Origin: Helopsaltes ochotensis
Taxonomy: Eukaryota; Chordata; Aves; Passeriformes; Locustellidae
DNA length: 64,000 nucleotides
Reading direction: 5' to 3'
NCBI GenBank assembly: GCA_013400155.1
Contig: VXBM01000268.1
Span: 602,542-666,541, forward strand
Positions 32,501 through 47,500 of the stretch are shown here, one piece after another. Every line of letters begins with the position of its first letter. The stretch's first letter is position 1. The translations under genes were made by a program, and so were the position numbers. The notes under the pieces were generated by a model that worked only from the letters and a program-made list of their open reading frames with translations, did no database searches and was not told where the DNA came from.

Positions 32501-35500
32501 AGGAACTGCACACGATCATTCCCATCCTGACCTTCACACCCACCCTATCACTTCCCCTGCCAAAAAAAGTTTAGGGCTGACTTGGCTGTAGAAGGTTCAG
32601 TCACAAACATATTCTATACCAAAGAAAACTTTAAAAAAGGACACTTTTCAGAAAATACATTTAGTAGCATGTGCTCTGTTTTTGAAGTGATCAGATAGTT
32701 TTCTTGTTGATAGTGAAAAAAAATTTACAGCTTGTTAATTGAAAGAAATTTCTGCCTTTCCTCATGTTGAAATCTATAAACATGTGTGGTTTTTTGTTTG
32801 TTTGTTTTTTCTTTTTAAGTCTTCAACTTTTCATATGTAATTTTACTGTTGCTTCAGGTCAGGCTGCCAAAATAGGAGTAGTGTCTAGAAAATGCCTGAT
32901 AGAAAATTTAATGTACCGGGGAATTACTCCCTGTGAAGTTCCGGGAGGTGCAGAGGCAGCATGAGCTCTCTTCCTTTGCTAGGGCTCTGCTAGTTAAATG
33001 GAATAGAGCAAATATGTCCCAGAAATGGGAATTTGCTGACTGATTCCCTCTGTTTGTGTACTGCAGCCAGCAGACGGTGCATCCATAGCAGCATGGCAGG
33101 AGCCAAACAGGCCCTGCATGAGGAGGGTCAAGTGAAAATGTTTTTAGTACCTGAAAGGGATGTCTTGGGAGCAGTTGTTTTTTGCTGGCTATTTAATAGG
33201 TTTCTCCTTCTGTACATCCCCTGATTCCAAAAAGTAATAAACTCCTATTAATAGTCTAATTTCTCTAATAATGTTCACTCTCCTTGTTAATTCATTATAT
33301 CAGTAAGCTATATTGGAGTCACTTAGCAGCATCTATAAAAAAACTGGAAAACAGAAAAGCAAAATGGAATTTTTAATGAGTAGTTGTGTTGCTGTACTTA
33401 CTGTTCAGCTTATCACTAAAATACTATGCAAGCCTTACTGGGCTATACTCAAGCTTTCTACAGATAAGAAGGGGGCTGCATCTATGTTAAAGGAGGAAAA
33501 AAAAGAATAAAATAAAGAAATGCATTCAACATTTCAAAAACCATAGAAGTTAATGTTTGTGTCTAGCAGGGCATTTATGAACTGAGACCACACTTTTTTT
33601 GTTTCCGTGCATGATTAGAGTTTTGTGCCAATATTTAAGAGGGGGTTTTTTGTTTGTTATTGTTTGGTTTTTAGTTGTTTTCCTTTTTCTGAGGAGTGGA
33701 AGGGAATAAGCGTATAAGGTGAATTTCAGGCCTATCTACCCTGTATAGGACAACAGCAAAAATCTCACTTAAACACATGGGGGCACCAGTAGTTCATCTT
33801 GAGCAGTTTATAGCACTTCATAATTGGAAACGTGAAGTCCCATTTCCCTTTTGCAAATACCATTGCCTACCATAAATTCAGTACAACAGAAAGCCTCGTG
33901 TGGTTTGTTTGTTTGTTTTGATTTAGTTGTTTTTATTTCTTAAAACCACTTCAAATAAAATGATTGTTAGTAACGGTGCTGGCATGACAGCCCAGAGTGA
34001 AGTCTTCACTCTGCAGAAGAGGCATAACACTGTCAACCTCAGTGAAAGCATTAAATGATGTCTCTTAAATTGTGATTGCTTGTAGGTATAAGGAAATTTG
34101 AAAAATACAATGCCTCTTAGGGAGGCCTTTGATTCTCCTGCAGAGACTCCTCATAGCTACTGGAAACAGGCTGGGCTTTATTTGATTATTTTGAAAGGAA
34201 GTAAGGACGTTTACTGTTTTAGAAAAATGTAGTCACTGTTTGTCAGATTGAGATGATAAAATTCAAGCGAGTCTGGGACATTATGCAAATATGTCTACTA
34301 ACAACCGGCAATTAATGGCTTGTCAGCACGGACTCTGTACAAATAACACTCTACCTACTGTCCATAAAATTATGCAGATTATTTTTCCACGTTAACAGTG
34401 TCTATTTTGTTTACATTTTACTATAAGAAAAGGTTTTCTTAGTAAATAAATGTATTACTTTGCTGTCTGTCCTGTATCACACCTGCAAGACAGGTACTTG
34501 TTTCCTACAAGAACAGTAAAATCTTCATGTTAGAAAGCTGCAAAAGCTTTTGCTGATGAACTCCCTCAGTGAAACCAGTGCAGAAAGGACCTTTGCACTC
34601 GTCCACTTTCAGGCTAACTTGTGCTGTGCTTATACCCCAATGCATTTGGACTTCCTTGGGTGACTACAAGTAATTGTCAGATATTTGGGGCTCAGTAAGC
34701 ATGGCAGTGTGACGGCTGCTCGCTCTTTGATCCAGTTTGGGTGCTCTGTGCCAGAGTCTGTGCCAGCATCCACGGGGAGCAGTGTCGGAGTGCGGGGCCA
34801 GCTGCACAGGGCTGAGCTGGGGCAGACCTCCCACAGCCAGGGAGGCAGATTTCTCTGCTGTTGTGGGTTTTGGTTGTGCTTTTTTGTTGTTGTTGTTGTT
34901 TTGGGGTTTTTTTCCAAATTATCTTAATAGCCCAGAAAATATGATTTTAAAATTTAATATGGACATCTCAATTTTTTAGACAAAATGAAAGTGCAAACCT
35001 ACAGATTTTTATACAATAATATGTAAATATCTAGATTTCTATAGATTTGACTAAAAATACCTATTTTCTCTGCATTTTATTCAACAAATTGTAGTGTTAA
35101 GTATAACCAGAAATTGAGTATCAGGCAGTGATGCGTATCATAAGAGAGGTGCCTTAGAATGCTAATTTCTGAATTCAAAAGCTGATGATGGTGCCAAATG
35201 ACAGTAGTGGCTTACAGTGGATTTTGTTTATCTGAGTGACGTGGCACAGGTCTATGAAGAAACTGCACATAAAATGTTTACACCTCTAACTCCACAAACA
35301 GGAAAATGATGAGGTGGTGTGACTTCATTTTTATTAAGGAAAAATCTTTGAAAATTTGGCCTGTAATATCCTTGATTCCATATGAATTGATAAGCCATGA
35401 CCAGCAGTGAATGAGGAAGCCAAGCTGGTGTTTGTGCTGCTGCCTGGAGGTCATACCAGGCTGCCCCAATGTGTTTCACAACTTTCCCTCTTGAGGAGCA

Positions 35501-38500
35501 AGGGCAGGATCCAGCAAAGGCGGTAGGTGTTACCACTATGAGTTCTGCCATGACTGAACTTTGGGAACTGCCCTTCCTTGATGCCACAGAGCTGCAGGAG
35601 GGGTGCAGGTGCTACTCCTGTGTTCTCAGCGTGTCTGGGAATATGCAGGGGAAATTCTGAAATCTAGTGTGCTTGTCAGAGAAGTCAGTCAATGGAGAAC
35701 ACAAGAAGAAACTAGTATTAATCCCTGTTTCTCTCTAGATCTCTGTTATTTGCAGGTGGATCTGACTGAGGAACCTATTTAGATTTGAGGCTTTGAAATC
35801 TCTTGAAACATCTTCCTCTTGTGATTGCAGGAAAGTGTGCAGGCATCACATACCTCTGCTGAGGAACCAAAAAGATAAAGTGACTCCAGCTCACAAAACC
35901 TCCTACTAACCACTGTTACGTCATACAGACTACTGCTGCCATTCATAAAGTCATCCTTAAAAGATGCTACCAAAGAAGAAAGAGTTCCATCTCAAGCCAA
36001 TTTTGGGAAAGAAAGATGGCAGGTCTGTAGGGATTTTGAATTAAGTAGATTGTCAGGTACCTAAAGATAGCTGATCAGTTAGAATGTACACATTTTTGTA
36101 CATGTTAGTAGAGGGAAAAATTCAGTAGGAAACAGAAGAAACCTGAAGAGGAGAGGGAATATGATAGCTTCTGTATTGTTTGATGCTTTATATTAACTGT
36201 TTTCTAATATTGGCAGATGGTGTAGCAAAATTTATTATGAATCTGTAAAATTTCGTCTACCATTGGAATACAGTCCCAAAGTATTTTGAAAAATATATGA
36301 GTGAAGATTGGCCAAATTATGATGAGCTCTTGGTTTTCAAAGATTTTCTCCCTGCTTGTCTCTCAGGAGGAGACTGAGGGGAGACCTCATTGCAGTTGCA
36401 AATTCCTCGTGAGGCAAAGAGGAGGGGCAGGCACTGGTTCTTCCTCTGTGGCGAGCAGTGACAGGGCCCAAGGGAAGGCCTGAGGTTGTCAAGAGGGTGG
36501 ATATCAGGGAAAGGTTCTTCACCCAGAGGGTGGTTGGGCACTGGAACAGGCTCCTCAGGGTTGTGGTCACAGAGATCAAGAAGCTTCTGGACAATGTTCT
36601 CAGGCCCATGGTGTGACTCTTGGGGTGTCCTGTGCAGAGCAAGGAGCCAGACTCGATGATGCCTGTGTGTCCCTTCCAACTCAGCATATTCTGTGAGCGT
36701 GCTAGGATTTATACCTTCCTTCATTTGTTTCTCAAAAGCAGCTGCATTTCCCATGCTCTCACCTGAATTTTAATTTAACTTGCAGTAAGAAAATACTTTT
36801 AATTTTACTTGTTTCTATGAAGAGATACTTTAGGAATCTAGAGAAAGAAGAGACTCTTACTCTTGTTGATTTTGGTGTTGTGCCAGGAGATAGGATCTCT
36901 GGCACCCTCCAAAGGTTTCCAGAGCTTTTTTCTCCCTGTGCTTTGCGTGCACTCAGCAGTGCTCTCAGCTGCAGGGATAAATGAGAAGAAGAATGTTGTC
37001 AGCTGAAGTTGTTCTTCCCCTTGGGATGTTTTAGTACATCAAGTTAGCTGATCTGGGTCCCTTTGGAGAGAGCAGCATTGGGCCCGGTCTTACCCACCAG
37101 GGCTCTTCATCTCCCCACTCTGCTGCATCTTCGTTGTGTGCCAATGCTTTTATCCAAATGCAAAAGAAGTCTCACCTTGACTGGGGTGGTTTTGCATGGC
37201 AAGGCCTCTGCTTTTGGAGTTCTGAAGTAATACTGGCTCACCAGGGCAGAGGCTGGAGCCTTCTAGCTCCGCCCTGGGAATACTCACAAGGAGGTCGTTG
37301 GGGGTAGTTGGGAAATCTGCCTTGTAGCAGCTGTCAGACAGGCATGGGAGTGTTTTAAACCTGCTGAAGAACCAGCTGGGACTCCATGAGCCATCTGCAT
37401 GGAGAGTGGAATTGAATGAATATGAATGGGGAAATGAACACTAAAATTTTGTGAAGTTCAGTGGAGCAATAGAGACAAAACATGGATGTTCTGGATGTTT
37501 CTGGTGCATCACCGGAGTGAAAGGAGTCTTTTTTTCTGAATGTGTTGACATGATGGAGCATTTGGACTTCTCATGCAGCTGGTGTCAAGTGAATAAAGGG
37601 CCAGTGAATTAAGTGTTCCAGTCTTCGGTTGGCACATTTACATTTATAGGATTGAAATAGCGTCCCATCCCTCGTGGGATGAAGGAGGTCACTGTTTTCC
37701 TTGCGTTGCCCTGTTTCCCAGAACCACATGCTGCACACGTGGTCAGTAGTGAGGTTGTGCTGTGGCAGTGACAGGAGGGTGCAATTTGCTGGCTTTGTTG
37801 TTTTGTTTTTTTCACTCTGCTGCTGTGTGGTGGCTGCAAGGCAGGCTGGCAGAAGGGCCCATGGCTGTGTGCTGCACGATGCACTGTGTGTGTAAAATGG
37901 GTCAGCTTATCCACATGGCAAAAGCCGCTGCTCAGCTGAAGGACAAGTTAATATACTCCATTAGAAGACTTCTCAACCAAGGCAGGCATAAGAGTTTGCT
38001 TTTTTTCGCTTTGTCAGCAAGCGGGCTGCTGGATTTTTTCATTGTGTATACAATTTGAATAATAATGACATATAAGCTACTGTTATAAATTTATTGTGAG
38101 AGGCATGGGCATTACTTTGGTCCTAACCATTTCACAATAAGAGCCTTTCATATCTTAAATATTTGTACTGTTTGTAATTAAAATATTGGTTAAAACTGAA
38201 TTATTTGCTGAAAGCAAGGTCAGTAATTGTGTGACGTGTGTGCTTAAGGCTTTAAAAAAAAATTGTCCCACTGCAAAGAAGCAGAAAATTAGTCTTTATA
38301 GTTTTAAGAAACTTTGTGTCATTAAGGAGAAGACAAGCCGACTCTGGAATCTGGGATGCCTGAGCATGTATAGCTGTAGTGTTTTTGTGTTTCTCAAGGC
38401 ATACTCTTGAATGGTTAAGGAAGTTGGCTAGGTTTGCATTTTTCCATTCTTTGTTCTCCTATGCTTTTTCTTCTTCCCTGCTCTCTTATTTAGTAGCTTC

Positions 38501-41500
38501 TGTGGAACAGACAAAATGTGATATATATATATGTTTTTTTTAGTTCTTCTCACTTCTGTCAGAAAAAGGGTTTTTATGACATTTTAATGGTGGTTCACAA
38601 AAAAATTACTTTGGGGCATTCTGACAAGTTGACAAATTAGCTGAGTTATCTGCCACACACCAGGGCACCAATTTGTTGGAAAAACCCTCTTTCTGACCTA
38701 GAGACGGAGCTCCTGAGAGGTGTTTTAAAGACTTTTATTCCATTTTGAGTCTCATGAGAAGGATAAGATGGTACAGATGTTACAATTCACGCCATCACAA
38801 TCAGAAGCCAAACTATTTTTTAATTCCAATAAACTTTAAGCATTTTTTGGCCACATAATGCTGCAAATGCGTCTAAGCCAATCATCTATTAAAATACCCC
38901 ATGTGGGTCTTGCTACAATACATCCTTCATAGTTCTGTTTCTCAAAAATATCTAGTTTATTTGCAAGGTCATAATTTGAAACAACAACAACAACATCTGA
39001 TTGATTCCATGGCCTCTCTAAGTCAGCATACTTTTTCTCAAGGTTTGCATACAGATGAACAAGACTATGTGAGCCTTCTGTCAGGCTTTAAGAATTCTCT
39101 ACAAATCCATTTCCCACAACTTCCTGCGCTTAATCAATTTCAGCAAGCAGGACTCTCTAGGATGAAGCTAGCAGAAAGATAATTACAGCATTGGAGCAGT
39201 AAAAAGCCTTTAGAAGTTTAGAAAGGGTAGGGAAAATGTAAATGAGTTTTCTGCATTCAGGATTTTTTGAGTTGACATGATGGGTGGTCCTGCAGATAAT
39301 AAGAGAAAAAGTAAGTTAGTGGGTGATGTCCCAGTTTAACATATAAGAGCACTGGGAAGCATTCTGTCAAACCTGCCTTCGACTGGGGAGATGTTCCTTT
39401 TGAATGAGGCAATGACACAACAAATGTAGATACAGCAAGATGACTGAGGATGAAAGTGCAGGATAGTATGGGAAGCTGACACCGCGATAGGAAAAAGATG
39501 TATCTGATTTGTTGAGGAGACACTTTAAACAATCTTGAAGATTTTTCCCAGTGATAAGAACAAATAGTCCAGATTAACAAAAGATTTTGCAAAGTGGGAA
39601 GTATGGCACTACATCTCTGATTAATATGTATTTGCTCCCTTGGGAACCTTGGGCAAATGGGATGAGCTATACCAGGCTTCCCTTGCAGCTCATGTTTGCT
39701 TGGAGTTTGTACAGGTCAAGATAAGAGATACGATTTTTGCTCAGGGAGAAGATTCCCCTGTGAATCTGTGAGGGGCTTGGACAATCTGAAGCACCTAGTA
39801 TGACTCACTAAGTAAAGGGCTTTAACTTGGGATTTGGGATTTATTTACTCACAACACATACTCATGATCCTTCCTCTTTTGTATCTCCATGCTAAGATTG
39901 GCCAGACTACCTTCTTTCTGAATTTTTAATTGGTGTACTTCTATCTTCACTGTGACATGGGAAATGGTTTCAATGAGACTGAAAGGCAAATTTGTCCTCT
40001 TGTTTCTCTTTAAATGTTTTGCAATAATTTTTCACTTTTGAAAATCCATTCTCAGTGACTTTCTTAAACTGACTCTTCTGCAGGACAGCACTGTCTGTTT
40101 GTATTCAACATGGAGGATTGCTCTCCATAGACTTATTCCCACTGTGCTTTACACTACCAATAGATGGGTAGTAGCAGCTAAAACCTCAGTGGACTAACAG
40201 CATTTCCACTGGATGTGTTTGACCAGGGAAATATTCAATATCTGCAAGAGATTAGTTGCTTTTTATGTTTCTTTTCGGGTTTTTTTATTTTTTTCCTCAA
40301 AGAATGGAGCGGTTATGCTGTTTGCATGGTGAGATACCCAGACAGACAGTCTTGCTCTTAAGAGAAATGAGCTGAAATGTATGCACTTTAAACTTTTAAT
40401 CATTCCAAGAATCTTTAACTGAAATCAGCTGATAAAATACTTATCCAGAATTATAGTAATGGTGAGCGGCATTGTTCTTCTTTTGTTTTCCACCCTGAAA
40501 CAGTTCAAGACTAGTGCTAGAAAACTACATATATGCCTATATTTTCAATAAAATTCAAAGCTTACTTAGGACAATGCTGATCTTAGCCCAAGCGACCTGA
40601 ACCTCTAGTTTATCCTGTAGGAATGTAAAATACCTAATAATAAATGCTCACAGAAATCCTGCATGTGAAAGGGAGCTGATTGTTTGGAATGTTTTCTTTG
40701 CTGAAAAGCAAAGAAAGGCACAGAAAAGCCTGTTTATGTAAGTAAGGAGATATGGAAAAAAACCCCATAGATTTATCTAGTTCATCCTTTCTCAGTACAA
40801 GGGTGTCTGTACTACTCTGGAGTTTTGATAGTCCAAGTTTGAATAATTTAACAATAATGTCTCTCATGATTCCTTTGGATAGGAAATATGAAAAATTTCT
40901 TGGTATTTAGTTGCCTTGTCTTTTTCTTTCAGGCTCTGCCTCAAGGTTCAAGAAACTGATCTTCTGCTGCTTTTGTAGCTGACTGTATATGTTTGTGTCC
41001 CAAAATTTTGACTTGGTAGCTGCAGTGTATTTAATCCTAATATGTTTCTTTAAATCGGTAATGTTATAATACCAAAACTAATGCAACTAATGAGAGTTAC
41101 AGTACATAATACCCCAACTTCATATATTCATAGCATTTCATTTTTATTATTGTAGCCTTTCCTGAGTGCACTATTTATCTGAGTTTATAAGGAATGAGTT
41201 TTGCTGATGCTATTAAATCACTCAAGTGTGCTAAATGATGGCACCAGAGCAGGTGCTATTGTCTGGAGCTCTTTAGGAAAGAAAGGAAAAACCCTCAAAT
41301 AATCCTAGACATTTATATCTAAAGGAAACAATCCTTTATATTAATATAAAAAGATTGGTTTGTAGTCAGTCAAGGGAATTCTTGGCAGTTGGTTTAAACT
41401 TACATGTATATATAGCACACTGGAGCCTGCTAAGTACCTCTGTTTTCTTTATGGATGGAGCTTTGGTGCCAAGAGGTCTGCACCACATGCAAGCACAGAT

Positions 41501-44500
41501 AGGCTTCTATCTGATGGATTGTCCCACAGTGAGCCACATTGTATACAAGATATTCAAACATGTATTGATTATGTGGTTCCGCAGTTTACAGCAGAATCAT
41601 AACCTGATGCTTTTAAGTACATATCTGTAATCAATCTTCACGTGAAGGAACTCAGGACAAAAGAAGTATTTTATGCTATATATTCGACATCATGGTAAAT
41701 TACGTTAGATTAAATGTATGTTATACTTTTTTTTAACCTCATCACCATAACATTATTGTGTTATGAGCATCATCTTTGTGTGGACTATGGACTAAATGTA
41801 TAATAAAAGTTCAGAGTGGGTATAATGCTGTTCTGGTTTTAGTACCAGGTTTTGTGGTCAGCTACAATCAAAAATCAAAAACCCCCCTATAACAGAGATG
41901 CAATTTTTTTATAGGGGCAGTTTTATGTTTGTTACATATCTGTGAAGCTTTTCTGCAACACTGCATTGCAGAATAAGAGACTTGTACTTGAGGGGGAAAA
42001 CTAGCACATTGATTAGATTTTAGTCCATTGTGTAAATAAAAAGCAAATATATGTGCTTATAGATTAACTTGCTTCTGGTACTATAATGCCAACATCCAAC
42101 TGATCATTTGCAAAATTAATTTGCAAAATTTGCCTCGACTGCCACTTCTAAATGTAGAAATGAATACAAAATTTGAATTTTGTATTTGAGTGCCTTCTGT
42201 TAGCAATTTTTGCAAGTGATTATGTTAGCTTACAATGTTTGGCTGTATAAAAGATGATCTAGGCTGGTAATGTTTATTTGTAATTTGGGACAGGACTACT
42301 TGAATGATTATTTTGGAGCAACTTTCATGTTCAGAGGCTTTATTCACATCTTCTGGATCTATGAAAAACATAAATTTAAAAAAAGACTACTTGGTGATAA
42401 TATAGTGATTTTGCTATTTACCCAAGCAGTTGTGTCTGCGTTCACCCTTTAACTCATATTTTCCAATTGTTCAAATTCCTTTTCCTCTCAATTCATTGTT
42501 AGTAGAATTTATATGTTGACTGTATAGTGTTATCCCTCATTATATAGGGTTTAAAAAATATATTGCTTTGCTGTCACACAACCATCTCCATTGCTGCAGT
42601 GTGTGTGGTGGCTGTCTTTGTCAGGGAAAAAGAACATGCTTGAAACTTTTTATTTGTCTGAAATTCAAAAGAATAGTGTACAATAGTATTTAAAAAAACT
42701 CCACAAGCAGCTGGGGTTTAGCCTGTGGATGCATTTGGCCAGTAAGGCATGCAGAAAGGATCTGGGACAGATAATTATCTCTAGAGAGGCACAGAGAGAG
42801 AGAGTGGCCTGAGGATGGTTCCCAAATCTTTAGTGGAAGACCCTACTTGTCAAGGGCAAGGCACCCAGCTGAGGTGTGTGGGAGGTGGCCACAGCACACC
42901 AGTTTTGGGTGCAGTTGCCCAAACACAGCAGGCCCATCGTTGAGTCCTCTGAGTTCCAAAACCTGCTGCACACTGCTGCTGTAACCCTGCAGTGATGGCG
43001 CTCTGAGTCCCACAGGGAAAAGGCAGTCGTGTATGGAATGGTGTGAAGTCACTGACTGGGATGCTTTGTAACACGCTGACTACTGTGGAGGTATACGTGA
43101 ACAAGAATTCCAATCGACAATAGGGACTCTTCACCACTTTTCATCATTACAACAGGAAATGCAAATTTACATTAAAGAATTGGTTTAATTTAAAAATAAT
43201 TTTTCTAGGTGTACACAATCGAATTTGTTATCATACCCTGGGTCCCCAGAGACCTTACTATCTTAAGCCCCCTTGGGACTTAATAAATTAATGTATTTCT
43301 AGGCTGTGCAGGTAGTATTTCTTTCTACAGTGTCACTAACATTATCTTCCTGCCATGATGCTGTCTTGCCATATCGTCTATTATTACTTGTTATAATGAA
43401 CAGTAATAGTATCAGTGACTGAAGATGATTGGCTTTAAATATATCAGGTTTCAATATTTCTTTTCTTTGCATTTTCTTGCCTAAAACTTTCATAGTTAAG
43501 GAAAAAAAACCAAGCATAAAACTAATAATATGTGGCCAATTTTGTTTCCTAGTTTCATTTTTAATTATCTAAGTTACTGGATTTAGGTCACATGATTATG
43601 TTTCTAAAAGAGATGCTTGATTGGATTTGTCTCTAAAACAATTATATATATATAAAAAGAATTTATATTTTAAATTGAAGCCCAGATTATTGACTGCACC
43701 AGATAAAGTACTTACACTTTTACTCTTGTAAAAAAGACTGTACATAAATTGTCTTTGCTAGGTGGTGCGCATGAGGGTCTCCAGCACTTGGGCCCTTATG
43801 GCAATATCCCAAACATCGTGGCCGAGCTGACAGGAGATAACGTACCAAAGGATTTCAGTGAAGATCAAGGATATCCTGATCCTCCAAATCCCTGCCCTCT
43901 TGGAAAAACAGGTAATTCAGCTGTAGTCTTTGTACCTCTGTCTTCACTGTACAGCCTGTGACCAGAAGTTAGGGTTTTTTTCATTCTCTGCCCCAGGAGA
44001 AGAACTGTTGAGAAATTGGGTGATTTAGTGTTTCAGATGAGCTTCTTTTTTCTTTTTTTTTTTTCAATTACTATGTGCACCTCCTGTATTGCTGTATGAT
44101 GCTGGAGAAGGTCATGTGGAAGAAATCATCTTGACCTCAGAGTAGAAGATAGCTAGATTTATGAGAGCATCATGTTCCCGAGGGAATTCATTTTTAAGAT
44201 GGCCCCTGAAAATAGTTATTCTGCACAGATGAGATTTACCCTTATTTTAGACTTTCATTGTGCCAAGAGGAATGAAACTGTCTGCCCTGATCTCCAACCC
44301 AGACCATGAGTCAATATTTAAGATACCTTGGCTCCAATCCATGCGTCTTTAGAGCTCACTGAGGGTGCATCTGTGCCAAGAAATGGAGCGGTACGTGGCT
44401 GTACCCCAAGGCACTGCATGCAGGCTGGCCCTGGCAGAGGGGCAGCGCCGCCTCGCAGAGGCAGAGAGGTGCCTGGGCCATGCAGGTGTCCCTCAGCCTG

Positions 44501-47500
44501 CCACCGCGCCCTGCGTGTCCGCCATACACACACGCCCTGAGAGAATGGATCGCTCTCCTGTTATTTGAGCCAAGGAATGACTTCCAGTACTGAAAGGAGT
44601 AGTAAAACACCCATTGGCTGCCTTGGGAACTGGAACTGGGAATGAGCACTCTATTTTTCTCTCATTTTTTATTTGTGAGCTAAGAGATCCTTTCAAAATG
44701 TTTTCTGTTTAGTCTTCTTTTATGTTATTTGGATAATGTGGAACAGTTGTCTGTATTCTTATTTAAAAATATCCTAACTAGCTTAGAATTCATCAAAAAA
44801 TAATATTTGTTATGAGAAGTTTTGTGAAGTGTTTTTGTGTTTCATTCAAAAATTTGACAAAAATTCAAATAGTCCTCCCTTCCTGTTTTCTATTACAGCC
44901 CATTTGGTGATGATGCCTTCATCTCTCCTGAAAAAAATTCCTCATATTCCAATTTGTTCACTATAGCTGTTGTCTGACAAGTTGCAAATGATGAGTTTAG
45001 ATTTTCTCACAAATACAAGCACATACTTTGTCTTCCGTGCTTGCCCATTAGACTTCTGTTTGTGATTAGATAAATAAATTAAAAACATGACATCCAGGGA
45101 AATGCCTTTGAAAATCCCTTCAATTTTGCTTTCTTAGGTGAAATAAAAGTTGTTAGCTAAGCTAATACAGTCAGATCTGAACACGGGGAATTTGCAGGGA
45201 AGTGTGGCCTGCTCAGATAAATGGCTCTGTCGTAGGTATGCTGTGAGTGAAGATAGTATCTGCTAGGATTAGAGTAAAATGTTTTTCAGAGCCTTAAATG
45301 GAAATTCAAGTGGTGACTGTATTATGCATACAAATTACTAGAGGCCTTCCTCAATCAGGTCTGTGGATTTGCTTAATGGAAAACAATTTTTCCAGTCACT
45401 GTCTACATATGCACATTCCACAGCAGGAATACATAAGCCTGGAGCACTTGAGTTGAAGACTTTGGGATTAGCAGTCATAGAGGACACCCATGTGTCCAGC
45501 TGCCCTTTGTGTTTTCTACCAGAAGACACAAATGCACTGAGGTCTACTACGCTTCTGTTGTCACCTGTTTCGCTCTTGATATAACCTTGTCTGTGGTGAA
45601 ACTGAAATGATTGCTAACTGTTTTAATAGTTTCTGAGTTACTTAGCCAGTATTAAGAGCTTTGCCCTGTTTTCTACTGACAGTTTTATTTTTTCCCAATC
45701 CCAGCGAGAAAAGAGAAAGCTGATCTGTTGAACTCAGAATAACCTCCTCAGGTCATTGAATTAACTCAGTTTTAAGTCAAGTCTTTACTGCTTCCTACAT
45801 CTGAGGGAAAAAGCTTATCCATCTGCAAACCTGTTTATGTGATGACACACAAGGACAGAAGGGAAAGTCCACAGGTGTGTGCTCTGGAGTGCCTGTGCTC
45901 CTTGGGTATGTCTGAGAGGAACTTGGACTGCAAGCTCCCCATGCTGGCAAAGCAGTGGGAGCTCCAGGAGCAAACTCTATCCAAAAAGCTACTCTGGCCT
46001 CAAGTTGCTGAAACTTTAATTGCAGGATTGCATTTAGGAACTTTGCTGACTAATGTGGCACATATTGTGTGTGTCAAAGCTACCAAGCACTCGGTGCTTT
46101 CTTTTGCAGTTGATGATGGATGTCTAGAAAACACCCCAGACACGGCAGAGTTCAGCAGGGAATACCAACTGCACCAACACCTTTTTGATCCAGAGCATGA
46201 CTATCCCAACAGGGGCAAGTGGGTGAGTATATGCTTCTTGCTTATTTTTGTTGCATGTGAAACTGGGTATTGTATGCTGTGTGGGATGCTATGAAACCAC
46301 GAGGACAATATTGCCCTTAATGCTGGAGAAATCATCAGCCTAAGGGAAACTTCTCAAAAAAGGTGAACTTGCCCTGAAAAACAGAAATAGCGCTTGTGAT
46401 TGATAAAACCCCCAGAAAAACAGAAAGTAGAAACCCTTGTTCTGTTAACTTTCCCAAAGCGTGACAGCTTGATAAATGCAAAAAAACACATTTCAAACTG
46501 TGGTGAACATGTAACCAAAGTTAGTGCAGATCTTAGTATTTCAAAACATAAGATGGTCCTGATCTGAAAGAATATCCAGGTTCAGCAACTATTCGCTGTT
46601 CAGCTACCTATATAAAAAACAGAAAGGAAATACAGATAGACAGAATTCAGCAGCTTAAAGCACCTTAAAAAAATCTAGGATCAGACAACTTGCTTTAAGA
46701 AATCCTCCCCACCTCTAGGATTTTGGAGGACTTGATGCTGCTGCTTCCTCTAGTCAGGTAATGCTCTGTATTATATTGAAAACCTATCTGACACATTGCA
46801 TATAATAAACACAGTGAGCTACTCTTAAGGGCAAAAATCTTGCTCTGAGCATACAAGGACTTTAATAACTGCAGCTAGACTATTTCTGCAGGCTAGAGGC
46901 TCCAAAGAAAGCTCTGCCACTTAATCTTGGATTACATCAGTTAAAATGTCCAATCCCAAATCCATTTTCAGGCGCCAGGAAAACAATAACAGTGATCATA
47001 ATTTATGTTTGTAGAGCAAATAATGAAATCTCATTTTAAATTGTTATAACACTTCACTTAAGATTGCACTAAACCAGTGCTCTGTAAGCATGTATCGATA
47101 AATGGACATGTTTGGCAGTCTCTTCTGCTGCTGCAATTTTGAGACAATGATTCATCTTCATAATCAAACCATTGTAAGATTTATAGTCTTAATTACTTAT
47201 GTGAGTGCTAAATTTCTGGAGAGAATCATGCCAAAAATCCAAATTCTGGAAACTTGTTGCATTCTAAGTAATTACCATCAAAGGTTTTCATTTAAAAAAC
47301 ACCAGATGGTGAACTTTCTTATGTATGCCAGATAAGGCTGTTAGTTTTCTTACTGTTCACGAGTACTTTACTTTCATAATACCATTCTGAATACTACAAA
47401 AGCACTTCTGTAAATCTTTGGCCTACAGCAGCATTTCAGAATCAAGAAATACATATACTGTGTTGTCATCAACAACATATATACTTAATAAGTGATAGTA

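Larger units (their letters stand above)
29502..43761 (+). other. SCG5 large intron
   Basis: A 14.3-kb intron, AT-rich and mostly featureless. It holds a CR1 fragment (36.35-36.70 kb), a possible LTR scrap (37.19-37.33 kb), two TCACGTGA palindromes (29829-29840, 41636-41647), a hairpin (42163-42186) and small GTT, AAC and AT runs. No further exon was recognised. A GC-richer, unexplained patch lies at about 34690-34870. Confidence 0.7.

Noticed and set aside
36317..36754. 145-codon minus-strand frame
   Set aside because: It is the antisense of a CR1 3' end, a common avian repeat shadow.
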